This document shows positions 11,352 through 25,132 of a stretch of 64,000 nt of DNA, piece after piece. Under the pieces are notes generated by a model. It was given only the letters and a program-made list of their open reading frames with translations. It made no database searches and was not told the origin of the DNA. Source of the stretch: Endocalyx cinctus (Eukaryota > Ascomycota > Sordariomycetes > Amphisphaeriales > Apiosporaceae); NCBI GenBank assembly GCA_001600455.1, contig BCKC01000001.1:3436441-3500440 (forward strand), given 5' to 3'. Position 1 is the stretch's first letter. Every line of letters starts with the position of its first letter. The position numbers and the translations under genes are program-made.

Positions 11352-13934
11352 TCAATCCCAAGTAAAGCTGTATACTCAGTATCTACACAGTACCTAGATA
11401 GTAACCACTCCCTAGGTGATAGTATATCTTTAATTCACCTGTGGACATATTTTACAAATTTTGTTCTTTTAATTTGTGACCATTTATCAACGTTCCTCTT
11501 TGTTTGCTACTCTATAGTATCAGGCCATTGATCACAGGAAATTTTTGCGCCAAGGTCTTTCTCATAAGTGTGTACTATGTACACGGGTATGCGCACGAAT
11601 TACAAAGGACCGTAATCCCCATGATTGGCTTACCGTAAATCGGAGGTTTGTAACATGGAATATTTGAATGCTGGATATATAAGAACCTAGGAATTCCATT
11701 ACACATCAAGGGATTTTAATTGTAGTTTACATAGCAGGCATGATTTGGTCGAAATGTCAATCAACGGAGGAAGAGAGAGCACCAGGGTATTCTCCAAACT
11801 CCGATCTTCCTCAGGGTCCTTGACCACGTCTTTTGCTTGATGTGGTTGGCTGAAACAACAGTTTCTCGTGTCCATTTTTGGTATACATTCTGCGTGGGCT
11901 ACAGATCCCTACAACCCTAGCTTAAAGTCATGGGGTAGCCATGTCGATTGCCAGAAATGGCATGTACTTACTTGTAGTATAGATGGCCGGATTAGCGACA
12001 GGGATCCCTGAATTCGTAGTAGACCCTTGGCTTCACTACACTATAGCGGTACGCTGTTTAATAAGTCTTCGAGAAGACATGGTGAATAGATTCGGTCGAC
12101 GGTGTATGAGCAATTAAAATCCCGCTACTGTCATTTGGAGCCACCATTTTTGCCGGAGATCAACCATATTGAGGTAAAGCCTCGGTCTGCACAGCCTCAT
12201 CTTCATGATCTCTCGTCGGAACAAACACCAAAGCGACCAAACAAACTTTTAATACAAGGAACAATCATCTAAACGTTGCAATAACTATTACGTTGTAAGT
12301 ATATACATGTTTATTATTTGAATCGCGAACAAATCATGCCTGAAGCCCTTCAACGCATGAATTCTTCAAATCTTCATAGCCCTCGGGGTATTAATTAAGT
12401 AATTAAGTTGTTTAGTTGTATGTAGTCTCAGTTTATTTATATTCGAAGCTAAATAGCGGACATTGGACGGTTAAAAGTCTATTGCTCTCCAATCTACTTA
12501 AAAATGTATCAGTTGATATTTAGTATTTAGTGTACTATCCATAGAGAATCACCGAGGGTACCGTCCACTGGAGACCACTTTGCGTGCGAGTGTATTTAGT
12601 GTAGTGCTGGTAAACTAAGTAACTGCCCTAATGCGGGCTTTCAACAGTATCCCGAGCATTACTATGTATATGCAGGTATCCATAATTATAGCACACAATA
12701 CTCTAGAGTACATATGCCTGATAAATGAATTATCCCAGCCTGCAGAAGTCCTGGCGTTTCTCACGATCCACTGCAACGTTCCATGATCTTCGCCTCCGTG
12801 ACCAGTCCAAACGCACAGATACTAGTATCGTAATAGACAAAAATCTCAACGGTGCAAGAAGCGGATGGGTCGTCATCGATTTGACTAAGACGATAAGACG
12901 ATAATCTTCTGACTAGATTATCGACTTATTCTTTCCATTCAATTCCAGCTATTCTGCGTAAGTAAAATATCATCGCACATTGCCGACAGCATTCCATAGT
13001 ACCAGGCTGTCGCTAAGCAGTCATCTCTACTAATGGAAATTTACGATATTCCAACTCATTTCTTTAATCATACTACATTTCAGCCATCAAATACCAGATT
13101 GTTGGTACATTTATTCCGACATGAGTGAATTCGCAGATGCCGCTGCATGCCGTTATGTACCGCTTGGAGGTTGCTGACATGGGCGTAAAGGGGAGCGGTG
13201 AACACCCGATTTACCAACCAACTTATGCTGAATGCACCCGGCCACTCATCCTGATATGGATGTTCCATAATGAATAATAATGGGCAAGTACAGACAGTTC
13301 CGTGCTACCCAACCTCTTTTTTTTTTAACCCCTAACCTGCTGCCCGGCATCTAATCCGAAGCTCTGGATTAGTAATTGTAGTGTAGTGTACGGAGTACCA
13401 AGACCTAAAAAAAAAAAAAAAGAAGAAANATACCTCTACCATATTAGACAGTATTGTGCGACAGGGTTTCTACTAGGACATTTTGAGCAAGTGTGAAAAC
13501 TTTTATCGGCTCATCTTCTAAAATGCGATGAACGGGGGGTTAAAAGATCAATTATTTCTTCTCCAGATCCTCAACCCCCCCAGTCTTTTCACTCGTTAGA
13601 TATAACCCGAAACATGATAGCGCGGGTTGTCTTGCAGATGCACAAGCAGGGCCATAAAAAGACAGCTGCATTAGAGAAGGGCATGCATTAATGTAGTGTA
13701 AACTGAAAACTGAATATCCAAAAGCTGACCGTGAGAGAAAGTAAAGGGAGAGGACACAAAAAAAAAAAAAAAAAAAACCAATGACGCAAAGAACCGATTC
13801 ACTAATAACATATTCGGTTCTCTCGGCATTGACCTATATTTAGACATGGGCCAAACTCAAATAATCTGATTTTATGCCCTTCATAATTATTATTCTACTA
13901 GTGTAGTGTACCATTGAAAAAACGATTGGATCGA

Positions 13935-13975
13935 CGATAATAATGATGATGATAATGATAATAATGATAATAATA
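13935..13975. repeat. (GATAAT)n-like tract
   Basis: Imperfect GAT/AAT trinucleotide repeats in non-coding sequence. Confidence 0.8.
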
Positions 13976-16900
13976 CCTATTACATATAGGTAGGTATACT
14001 TGGAGTGGGTATTATACTACAACTATGTCATGCTCGCGCTTAATAGCTATTGCGCTTAGGTGGATAAAGGAGTTATACCTGAGGATAAAAGAAAATATTT
14101 ATTCCCACGGCCAATTACCTTTTGTTGGGATCGCATAAGATGCCCAATTCAAACGCATGCAGACTTAGCACATTAGTAAGAAATAGCTTCAACGCTCCGG
14201 TTTAACGTTGCTACAGAGTCTCATGATGTCGAACATATCAAGACCGAGTGAGCGGTGAGAAAATATCGAAAACTTGTTTTCGTCACTCGTGTCTTTGTTA
14301 ATAAAAAAAAAAATTATATCACGATATTGAGACACTGCCTCAAAATTGTCAACTTAACTTTCCTATTAATGTCCAAAATAATTAAAGGCTACGCACGCAT
14401 AAATTTCGAATAATTACATATCGCGCCACCGGAAGGCGCCTACCAAGTTCTTCGAACCCCCCGAAAACGTGATATATACTAGTATAGTATTCGGGGCCAT
14501 TCTTCTGCGAACACATGTGCGCTGCAGCGTTAGGTCGGTCTTTTGGGCTCCGTCGAGTCTCATCTTGTGATCTCGATAAGGAATTGTATTATATGCATTA
14601 GTAAAGTAACATGAGAGTCTGACAACATAACCCCACGCCACGCACATGCTTTTTTGCTTTGGTATAGTTGATTATCGTGACTGTTACACAAGACAAGACT
14701 TATATGTGGTATCTACCCGAAGACTATAGGTCTTATATATGAGATGGAAACCCAGGTAATCATACCGAAAGTCTAGATGCTTCGCCGTAGAAACCCATCA
14801 CTGCCACCCGCATCTAACCCCATCGCGAAATTTTAATACGCCTCCGCTAATTATGCTTGGTTCTTCTAGCCACTTGCTTATCAGTAATCCACTTCCCTGA
14901 GCCGTATTGCTGGCCACAGCCTTTCAATATACCAGGGTGAAAGCACTACAATTCTCTTTCGTGCGTTTGAATATATATCGTGGTTGCCAATAAGACGCGT
15001 CTACGGCAAATTTTAACATCTCAGCTCGGCCTTATTGTCGAGACGCGCATGCGGCATAAGCAAATCCAGTTATCGGGGCATAAATTTGGACATCGCTTTA
15101 AACACTACCTTGTTGGATGCTACTACGCTAGCCTGACTATAATTATCCATCATGACATTTTCTTTCGAATACCGTTGTCACCTTGCGGCCGCAGGATAAG
15201 CAGATTTCAGGGGGGAAGAGGCCGCTGGATGGGGGATTTGCAACGAATGATGACTATAATGAATTTAACTCCGATAATCATCATTTTTTCTGCCAAGACT
15301 GAATTCTCTGACAACGGGAGACGCGAGTAATAATTATATCGAAAATTATGTCCCATTTGGGATTTGTATTTCTCAGGACATGCTTCATGTTATTTCAGAT
15401 TACGCTTCATTTACACCTAACCCAGTATCTATATTCCTGCAACATTGCACACTGGGTTGGAACTCTACTATTTTCGATATCATCGCCACATATCTCCTCT
15501 TCTTACCGCCGTTTAATGCCTCCACGGCTTAATTTCAAGTAATTCGACGCCCTCCACCAATCTTCTGTCCAGAGATCAAACAGTGTGCATAAAGCCCAAG
15601 CAGGATTTCTGTACAACGAACTAAATACATCGAGATTTACCCTAAATATACGCTGCGGTAATGATATGAACTCCCATGATTACGAGGAATTCTATACAGC
15701 AAACTTTTGCTTCCCTCTCAACAATGCGTGGAGTGATAGGAATGCGTCGAGGATCAACATAGTAGACTTTCTCGATCCATTTGTGTCATAGAACAAATCC
15801 TCTCTATGCTTGAATATGTTCTGTGATTCATTTCTCCGCGCGGGATATGCCTAAGTGTTTCCGTTCACCTGCATGCTGATATCGTTGTCTTTCAGTTCTA
15901 CTAGTGAACTTGATATCTGCTACTAGCCACGAGCTGTATATTGCAAATAATAAACTGCTCCATCATAGTAGTGCACATACTATGTACTACATGGTAGTCA
16001 TGTCTGCCGTACAGTGTACCAATATTCATAGCCAGTCTATCTGCGGTCACCAAACTTTTGCTTGCCTCCAGACGTTACCCCTGATATGACACAAAGTTTA
16101 AATCGGTAAGGCATGCCGGCCCATTTTCAAATTGCTGAATGTAGGGTATGACCCAGCTCTCTGAAAAATATGCCTTACCGGATACTGGAAGGGGCACAGA
16201 TCGGCATCGATTCGTCGAAAAGAATCTAATTTTTACAAAAAAGCACGTGTTATCGCACCTCAGTATGCCTTACGACTCCATATAAGATGGGTCAACGCAG
16301 ATCATATCGACATCCCACGCAGCCAGGGAAGGGGAAGCTTCGACCCTGCGTTCTGGGCCGGCTGTTTATAATTGGCTCGAAAGTTAGTACCGAAACTGTA
16401 TGGAGATGCAGGTATAATTAAACTTCGTCCCACTCGAAATACAGTTATTACTTATTGAAATAAGATCCAGAGGATCGAATCATCGTCGGCTTCATTTCTT
16501 CGTTCCACCAACTAGACCGCCTTAGAAGCTTCTTGACTAGCTAAGGAACTTTAAATGTTCTCATCTTTCCTTCGGGGTCCAGTAAGATATGGTTCCACCG
16601 TTACGGTAAACCGTTTTTTTTTTTTTTTCTATTTTTTTTTTCCTATCGTAGGAGATGCAGGATATATTCCGCGGCCCCCGCTCGACGAGCTGAGATTTTA
16701 ACGTCCACCTACTCCTAGACCCTACATCGTACATAGTATACACAGTAAACCCAAATACACCAACACCGGCTCCACCAGAAAATAGTGTACAAGTACATAC
16801 AAAATGATTAGCTCATATAACTAACGCGGGGAGTGATTCCACTTTATATGAACTGCATTTGGTGCAAAATTACTCGCTCGGTATATAATATTATACGTAT

Positions 16901-19680
16901 ATAGCGAAGTTGGAGGAGACGGAGAACATAATATGTTGGCTTGTGACTATATGAGATGATTACCATAGTTTTCGTTGCTACTGTATACTACCTCAAGATA
17001 AGAGACGTAATCACCAACTGCATAAGAAAAAAAAAATTGCATAGTATAACCTATAAAGATAACAGTTACTTTTACTACTTGTATGATACTGTATAGGATG
17101 GTATTAGATGTGAGGGGAGGACGATGAAGTATAGCGTCAACATGGGTTGTGAACAAGGACGGAATAATAAGAGATCCAATCCTAGCAAACCTTATTTATT
17201 CCAGTGCTGTCAGTCTCAGGTCCATCGTTACTGTATACTGAAAGAGAAACAACACAGAAGACTCTGCTCAACTCGCTATAACTTGATTATGATAAAAACT
17301 AGAAACTAACTACATACAGCTCTGCGGGGTTTAACTAATAATAAAAGACTCTGGGTTAGTCATCTTTTTAGCACCGCCACAATACTATGTACATAATGTA
17401 ATGTATAGGCTAGGTACTAGGTAATTAAACCAAAGCAGACGCAAAGAACTTGGATGATTATATTGTATTGGTTAGAGATATCGAATAAAAGTTTACTTAA
17501 CGGTGTTTTAGTTAATAGTTTGAATTGGTTACTATCAAACTAAGCGTAGTAAAGCTGACCCTTGATCCATGATCACGGCAAAGCGGAATTATACATACGC
17601 TTAGGATACTATATCTTAAGGCATTCTGTGATTTAGAATTTGTTTTATGACATCGATTGCTTGTCGCGGATACCACTATGATTGTAATAGCATCTCCGCT
17701 ACAGCGGTCTGATTCTCGGTATCCCCGGTGTTTTTTTTTTTTAGCAGGGCGTCTCTGCCGCTACGCCGTCAAAAGCCAAGTCTATTGGGCCCGGGTCAAC
17801 CCCGTAGTATTATTGTTTTAACTCACCATCTTCCCAGGTTATGTTGTCATGAATATAGTGCGTTATGTATATATATGAAGGGAGATTTGATGCCGCGGGT
17901 GGGTATCGTTGCCAAAATGTTGGGTATAAGCTTGTATACTAAGGAGCGTGACTAGGAAGATAATAGTTGCCGCTATTATTATTAAATATTTTTTCTTTCT
18001 CTTTTCCCTTCTACACGCTTTTTTGACTTGATATGCATAAGTATTCATCTCCAAAATATATATATATATATATATTAGGTCAGCACATAAAACAACGATT
18101 GAGAGATTTATAAATAAATAAATAAAAAAATAAATAAAAAATGGGAAGAACCAAATTCCTGGGATTGGATCCATTGCGGCAAAGCTGAATAAAAAAAAAA
18201 CAAGGGGATTTTTTTTTTAAAGGGAATAAACGCCAAGACATTGAAAAGTTCACCCCATCTGCCCATGTTAAACTGTCAACCATAAACATAGCAGCAGGTG
18301 CCCATACTATCTACTCCGTAACTAAACAATGGAAATAATCACGGATCTCATATCCCTGATATCAGCATACCCCGGTCATCCTTCCCAAAAGGGTGTTATT
18401 TTTCAAACTGGAGTGACATTGCATGATATACCTGGTATCGTACCCCGGACACCGAGTAGCTAGTATGTGATATTTATGCGCTTACATAGTATATACTGTG
18501 ATAATATTCCGATACATCCATTAGTCTAACTACCAGTCAACCAGAGAGAATGCCAGTTAGCCAGTTTATATGTATCCATTACTACAAGTACGTACATAGC
18601 TAATATACCTGATATATGCATTATCTTTTTTATATGAATAGTTTCTCATTTCTTCCCCTTTTTTTTTTTTGGTGGTGGAAAGAAAATGTATCCAATCTTC
18701 GGTTGCCAAGTCTACCCTACCAGTCCGCCAGTCTACAAGTACATCGCTATATTTTATATACTTGAACTAATTATTTGTGCAGTAGCGTATACTATGTACA
18801 AGTAAAATATAATTACTTGACTTATCTCTCCGGAGGTATCTCCGTAATTTAAACTAATATCCATTCTCTATTATGAGATATGTTTTTCTTCCTCTTATTT
18901 TTTCTAGGGCTTTATTTATCTGTCTCCTCCGTTACATAGTGTTCTATGTCCATAGTAATTGTACTTGTAGAGATCTAAACTAAATTTTGACTGTAACCGG
19001 CATAGCGTCCGCGGGTATACTACATAACACATATGAATACTACTACACTGAAAACTCAGCCCCAAATCCAAACGCCAAGAGAAAAGCCATGTGCTTGCGC
19101 CTCCCTAAAATCGGCACGTCACCGCCAGCTACCATAACAAATGGATACATATTTTATTATAGTATTGTATAACTACACTACCTTTGCCCTATCATCCACC
19201 TTACAATGTGAGAAAAAGATCTCCACGGCCCGCCGTCCATGTAAGGTTACCTTAAAATATAACTCAGCATTCATCTTATCGTTGCGTTTGTCGCCTTCGA
19301 AACACGGCAACGATTTACACATCGTCGTAAGCGGAATTCTCCATTTCACTCACATCCAGTAGTTTGCTTTTCATCACCTCCTTCCTCAGCCCTTCAAGGG
19401 TCTTTTTCTTTTTATTTTTATTTTTCCCCCCTACTGTTTCCTTACATAGTATATACATACACCTACATACCTAGGTATACGTCTAGTATACACCTATCAT
19501 TTGCCGTCACACGCTAAACCACCTCTGTAACAGTCTCATTTGCAATAGTGCAATATCTCCTTTTTCATCACACCATACCCACTTCGCCCAGAGATGTTTT
19601 TTTTTTTTCTTCCTCATTATATCTCCGGACGCGTTTAATCTCACCTGCATGAGTTAGAGTCCTCCGCCAGAGTGTTTGAC

Positions 19681-19904
19681 ATGTCGAGCATCTCTACACG
19701 AGCATCGCCAGTTGTAACGTCTTCAGCGTGGCAGGACGACCCCGGTTGCAACATTTGGCCCACCGGCGAAGCCGCAGATAGTTACGGTATCCCTGTTCAG
19801 GACGATAGAGGAGGTGAGTACAAGTATAGTTTGGTCTAAGTTAGAAAATCATTTATACCGCTTTAGTCCTTCAAGCATGCCGCCAGATCGTGGGTTTCAT
19901 GTAA
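19681..19904 (+). CDS. Possible small two-exon gene, unknown function
   Basis: An ATG at 19681 opens a frame of 44 codons plus one base that ends exactly at a good donor (GTGAGT at 19814). A 53-nt candidate intron ends in CTTTAG at 19866, and the joined frame runs to a TAA at 19902-19904, giving about 56 residues. The first exon has balanced composition (Ser-rich start, an acidic middle, a GYGIPV-like stretch SYGIPVQ) and is richer in G/C than its surroundings. No signal peptide or known motif is visible. It sits in an otherwise gene-poor region, so chance is a serious alternative. Confidence 0.2.
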
Positions 19905-22900
19905 CATCTGCAATGTAACAATTTAATAAGTCAAATGCTATTATCTAGTGTCTCTTATGATGAAGAACTGTGCACTAATATTATTACTCAGACTTCATGG
20001 ACGCTAGGCTGTGACGGCTCTGCCCATCCCTAGTATGTATTAAATTCCCTGGTGGATTGTCATATCGCGCCATAACGACTCCACCGAGCCCTGTAATAAC
20101 CTGGACCCTGAGGTGAGGCATGAACAAAGTGTCAGACTTAACCTAGTATAGTGTACCGCGTGGGATTGGGGTTTCGTTCCAATTTACTAATAATCTGCCT
20201 ACTAATTATCTCTACATTTGAAAGGCCCAGATAATATTATTAGGTGTCCCGCTGTGCGAAGTGTAATCGTGCGCCCAGGTGCGGCCGCGCTGTGTATATT
20301 CACAGGGATATAACGCCTTCTTCATGCCCAATGTCAGTCTTCACGTGACGTGCCTCCGCCGGTGTCACAGTACTAATCAACGGGCCGAGAACCTTTCCTA
20401 GGAGTAGCTTGTCACTATTCAGGGGACGCTACACTACTTGAACATCAAGAGAAGAGATGGGACGACAAGACTCTAGCTCGACGGGGACGTCAAATTTACC
20501 GTTATTATCTAATACGACTTCAGCAGACTCAGGTACGCCTTGCTAATGATTCCCTCGGGGACCCTCAACGGGGACCCTCAATATGATCATTTTCTCTTTC
20601 TCTCTCGGTCTGATATATGGCTAGCTGGAGGGGCGGCGGGATTGGGTTCATTTACATAGCAGATGAGAGAAGAAGAAGAAGAAAAATTCTTCCCACGTGA
20701 TTAGTTGGCGAGTTCGGGAGTTCTAGTCCCCTTGTGCCGATATTAACTTTGCCAAGTGGCCGTCAGAGATAGCATCAAGGATACTTAGCAGCAACTTTTT
20801 CGCTGGAACATAGGAACGGGCGGGGGGTGTCGATGTCCTCGCCAACAAGTACCGCGCTTAGTTTCGAGCACGGTAAGACGCGCGTGTTGAAACTACCACG
20901 TCCCAAGAAGCCGAGGTAAGTTCGCGGCATGTCCCCACGGGTAAAGCTTTGACGTCGAAAAAGGGGGTTGTTTTCACCCCGTCGGAAACGTCCTGAAGCT
21001 TGAAGCAGCAGGTGGTATAGTTGTAGCCATAACGTAGTGGGCCCTTTGGAATCAAAAAAATCTTTTTGGAGATCTGAACCGATGAATTATTCCGATTCTC
21101 CGGGTTTGCATTGTCTGAGCGGTTGAGAATGTAATGCGACGATTTAATAAATAACCCTCCCCCCCCTTTTTTTTCAAATATACTTGATCTTGGTACCTCC
21201 TTTGACGTGACTCATGTTTCATGTACGAAAACTGTATACTCTTTGTTGATTAAGTGGGAACGGCCAAAAAAGTTTTTTGTTACCTGCTTTGAACCTGCCG
21301 ATCCTTGTAAACGGCAGCCAGAGGCAATGTACGCGTTTGACGCGATATTCAACTGGAGCTAACTCAGTCAAAAAAAAAAAAATCTCCGTGCGAGAGACAG
21401 AGGGCTTTGACATATCAACTCCACGAGCCGATACTCCCGCCCGTAGAATTTTGGACACAGATGGAGACGGGCAAACTTGTAGACGATCACGTCTGTGTGG
21501 TAGATATGGAGCGTATACACAGGAGATGGGCACTGGCCTTGAACTGACTGGCGTTAGTAACCTACGTAGACGGGCGGCCGTGGACATAGATCCTCTTTAC
21601 TATACATGGTGAGTTTTGGAAACAAGTAATGAGTTGTGATTGGTGCGTAGGTAGGTAGGTAGGTAAAAGGGGAAACGTCGGGTCGAGAAGACGTGCAGGT
21701 TCGTTCGATTGCGTGTATTGTAGCACTGTCCGTGATGTATTCAGCTAGACGACGTAGTTACCAGTGAAATAATATATCTATAAAAGGATCCGGTGGACGC
21801 GTACTTGCTTTGATATATGACATGTCATAATAGATATACATCTCTTCAATCCGTGTAGGTCTTTTAATCATGTGGATAGATATCGAGTAGGTTACTGAGC
21901 TACTTGGCTGCGTCGTAGGAAAACCCTAGATGGCAATATTTAATAATCGTTGGGATGAGTTGTCTCCGGCTTTCAAAGTTCTATACTTGGCTTCCATCGC
22001 TTCTGCCGTGACCGAATACCAGGCGTGAACACTCACTCCAGTATCTTCCTGGTGTATCTTTCAATGTCGTGAGGCTGGCGTAACTCTTCCCTCCCCGGTA
22101 TTTCGCCAAAAGATATATAACCATGACCATGGAATCCGGAGAGATGATTCGAGAAACTTATTGCAAGAGGGAGTTCTGGATGGTTTCGTGTGTTTCCTAG
22201 GAGGTGGAGGGTTGTGGTTAACTTACAGTAAGCCATGAATCGCAGTTATACGAGCTGTGCGTCACAGTACATGCCTTTTTCCATGACGTAGTGTGAGCAG
22301 CAGCGGTCTTGAGACCTCGCTTAGGTCACATAAACGTACATCTCGCATCATGGCGACTATGATTAGATGGATATTAAGGCTTAAGACGCCGACACTACAC
22401 TTTCATGCTACGAAAGGTTCTGGGAGAAAATGGTTTAACTCTATACTCGATATAACTTCATGTCACACATCTTTCGGCCCAGTACCTTCACACGGGATGT
22501 TGTGTACCAAATATCGTGTTATAGGAGGATATGTAAATGGTTATAACTAGATTATGAAGCTAGACAGCAATTATTATCTCTACAGTCACGGAAATACCAT
22601 TGATGTTAAAAGTTATCACCATGGTGGTATGGTTATACAAGCCACCTCAAGTGAAGCTCCTCTAATACCCCACGCAATCCATATCGTCGTTAAAAACGCC
22701 ACTACTCTTGAGTTACCTATCCTTTTCTCTAATATAATCCAAACGCATTTCTAAAAGTATTTCTCCCCAAGGTTGCCTAATCAGTACTACGACTCACTCC
22801 CGCCCCAGGGCTGAGGAGGATCACCGTACTAGTCCTTTTGATGCATTGGCTAATACGAGTTGAGCACTCTTCTTTCGCATTTATAAAAAAAAAAAAACGG

Positions 22901-25132
22901 CTGCGTTCGTACTTGGTTGGGTTATGATCTTGTCCAGGACTCGGGTGTTGAGTTTTTGAGAACGAAGATTGTTTCTTGCGTCTAAGTCCAAGTCCAGACC
23001 AGACTATGTGTGCTGGCCCCAGACCTAGATGTTGAAGTTCATATAAGCGAGCTACGAGGTGTGATTCATCATCAAGTTTAAGCACTCATTATCATCATCA
23101 TTCTACCAAGAAGCAGATGATTTGTGACATCGAAGTTTGGGGTATCAATGTTTAAACCGTTCATATTGGAGTCTTTAGATAAAAGCTTTTTGTCCTTCAA
23201 AGCGTCAAGCATCAATATACGCATAGTAGTGAACGTACTAATCTCGCATTTAACATCATCTCTGATAATCATGAGTATTGACCTCTTCAGGTTCCAGAGA
23301 GACATTTGCAGAATCAGTCGCTGTTGTACGAGAACTCTCTCCAAGGTATACGAGTAAGGGGCCATCGGGAAGGCGCTTCGTGATTTAAAGCAGGAAAAAG
23401 ATCTCTAGTCACTACACAACATTGTCTATAGAAGAAGTCAAATAGAGAGGGACGCATAAGGTCGTATCCTGTATCATATGACACACCCTACTTGCTGCGA
23501 CTATATTTTTACTCGATGGGTAAAGAAAATGGCACCCGTAATTTTTAATGTAATAATCGTATTATGAGAGATTTCATTGACTTCCGTGTAGGTTGACTAT
23601 ATCTCTACTGTTGCAAGAAGCATTGGCTGAACCGGTATCGTCGATACTACTGCTCCGTTATGCCTCGAGTGATAGCGTTGGTAGGACTATTAGAGGCAAT
23701 AGCCTCACAGGCTGGTATCTGCTTGACAATGGCTTAAAACATATCCGCATGATCCTATAATCAGTGTTGGCCAAGAATAATTGACCCAGAGGTTATATAT
23801 AGGTGGGAGACGTTTTGAGATGAACGGGGGCCAAGGGTTAAATCGACAGTAACATGTAAGTAGCTGGAGAGAAAACTTTGGCTTGAAGCTAATGAATTCC
23901 AGTATATGAGTCACACTACATAGCAAAATTACTGTGCAAAGTAGTGAACCAAGAAATCCGCGATTGACAACTCTTGGCCAGATGCAGTTTGGACTTGAAG
24001 TACCTGTGATAAGACTTATACCCTCGTGAACTGCAGGACCGTGTTCCTATGTATAATCAAGGGACGTATTACACGATGATATATACACACTCGTAACATA
24101 CAATCAAAAAGATGAATGGAATTGTTCTTATTGCCTTGGAAATAGTAAGGCACCCGCGTGAACGAAGATCCTTTTCACAGTGAGCGTCAATTCCGCCTCA
24201 AGTAGTTACAAAGGGTTATCTCACAACCCCGAACCTGTTTGCCATCTCACAATCTTCAGAGATGATTAAAAAAGGTTATCCGATCATGTAGAGCTTAAGT
24301 GCTCGACTGGGATCACTAGTTTTCTTAATATAGCACCTACGAGTTACTCATTACTGGGAGAAGAGATGAATGCCGTTTTACATGTACTTTCTAAAGATGA
24401 TGATGATACTTATCTTGAGACTGCTTATTTAAGTGATTATATAACTCATAATAGATCGTGTATTTGACTCATTCTTAGTCTAGTTCAGTAGGATAGAGTC
24501 TTATCATGTTAACTAGTGACAATACTCTTCATATACTACAGGCCAACATAGCCGTGGCCGAAATCAGGATTGTCTGGATATCCAGAAACGTACAGCTAGT
24601 GATCAATATATAACCTCCCCAAAGGGGAAATATCCATGGATATAAATCAGCACGGGTCCTGGATAACTGTTAATTCGAATATGTTCAGAGATCCAAAGTC
24701 TCAGTCTTCATCATCTTTGTTGGGAGCCTGGCAGCTGGGAGCCCAACTAAAGTTCGAGGATTCGTTGCAACTAAGCGGGGTATGATGTAATCTTCCAGAT
24801 ATTCCAATAAGATATTTACTTAAGCATAGCAGTTGTCGAAGCCCTAGCTAGGAGCTAATGGTGGGGGAATAGGTAATTCAGTGGAGCAAGACACCTTTTA
24901 AAAAAATAAATATTTGGGCCCCTCGTTTCTCCGATACTAAATGTGACTCAGTCTTTTTTTTATTGGTGCTCACCTCAAGCTTCTCGTCTTGGATTTTGTC
25001 CAAATTCTGGACGTTCAATCGCATCTAATGAGTAGATGGTTGAACCTGGCATTTATTCTTGAAACTCTTCTTTCATACTTCCCTTTTTTTCAATCTATGC
25101 CGATTTCGCAAAAGCAATTGCCCAACCTCAAC
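19905..25132. other. Gene-poor region upstream of the eIF2B delta gene
   Basis: No frame is recognisable. Short frames that end at donor-like sites lie at 20457-20532, 20833-20918 and 21277-21612 and are discussed in the findings. A direct repeat of GGGGACCCTCAA occurs near 20557-20582 and a GTAG tetranucleotide tract at 21647-21665. The last 150 bases, with a CT/T-rich run, are presumably the leader of the gene starting at 25133. Confidence 0.5.
21647..21665. repeat. (GTAG)n tract
   Basis: About five GTAG units, possibly related to the dispersed CCTAGGTA tracts. Confidence 0.8.

Larger units (their letters stand above)
7138..19680. other. 12.5 kb gene-poor region
   Basis: No frame resembles a known family. 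The first few hundred bases above 7137 are presumably the promoter and leader of the minus-strand Zn2Cys6 gene. Beyond that are short tandem repeats (GTAGAAA units at 8520-8562, a GTA/GCA tract at 9699-9741, an AAAGA tract at 11322-11351, a GATAAT tract at 13935-13975), poly-T/A runs, a CCTAGGTA tract near 19466 and several copies of TTACATAG. An ambiguous base lies at 13429. I see no transposon ORF or terminal repeat, although heavily mutated element remnants cannot be excluded by eye. Confidence 0.55.
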
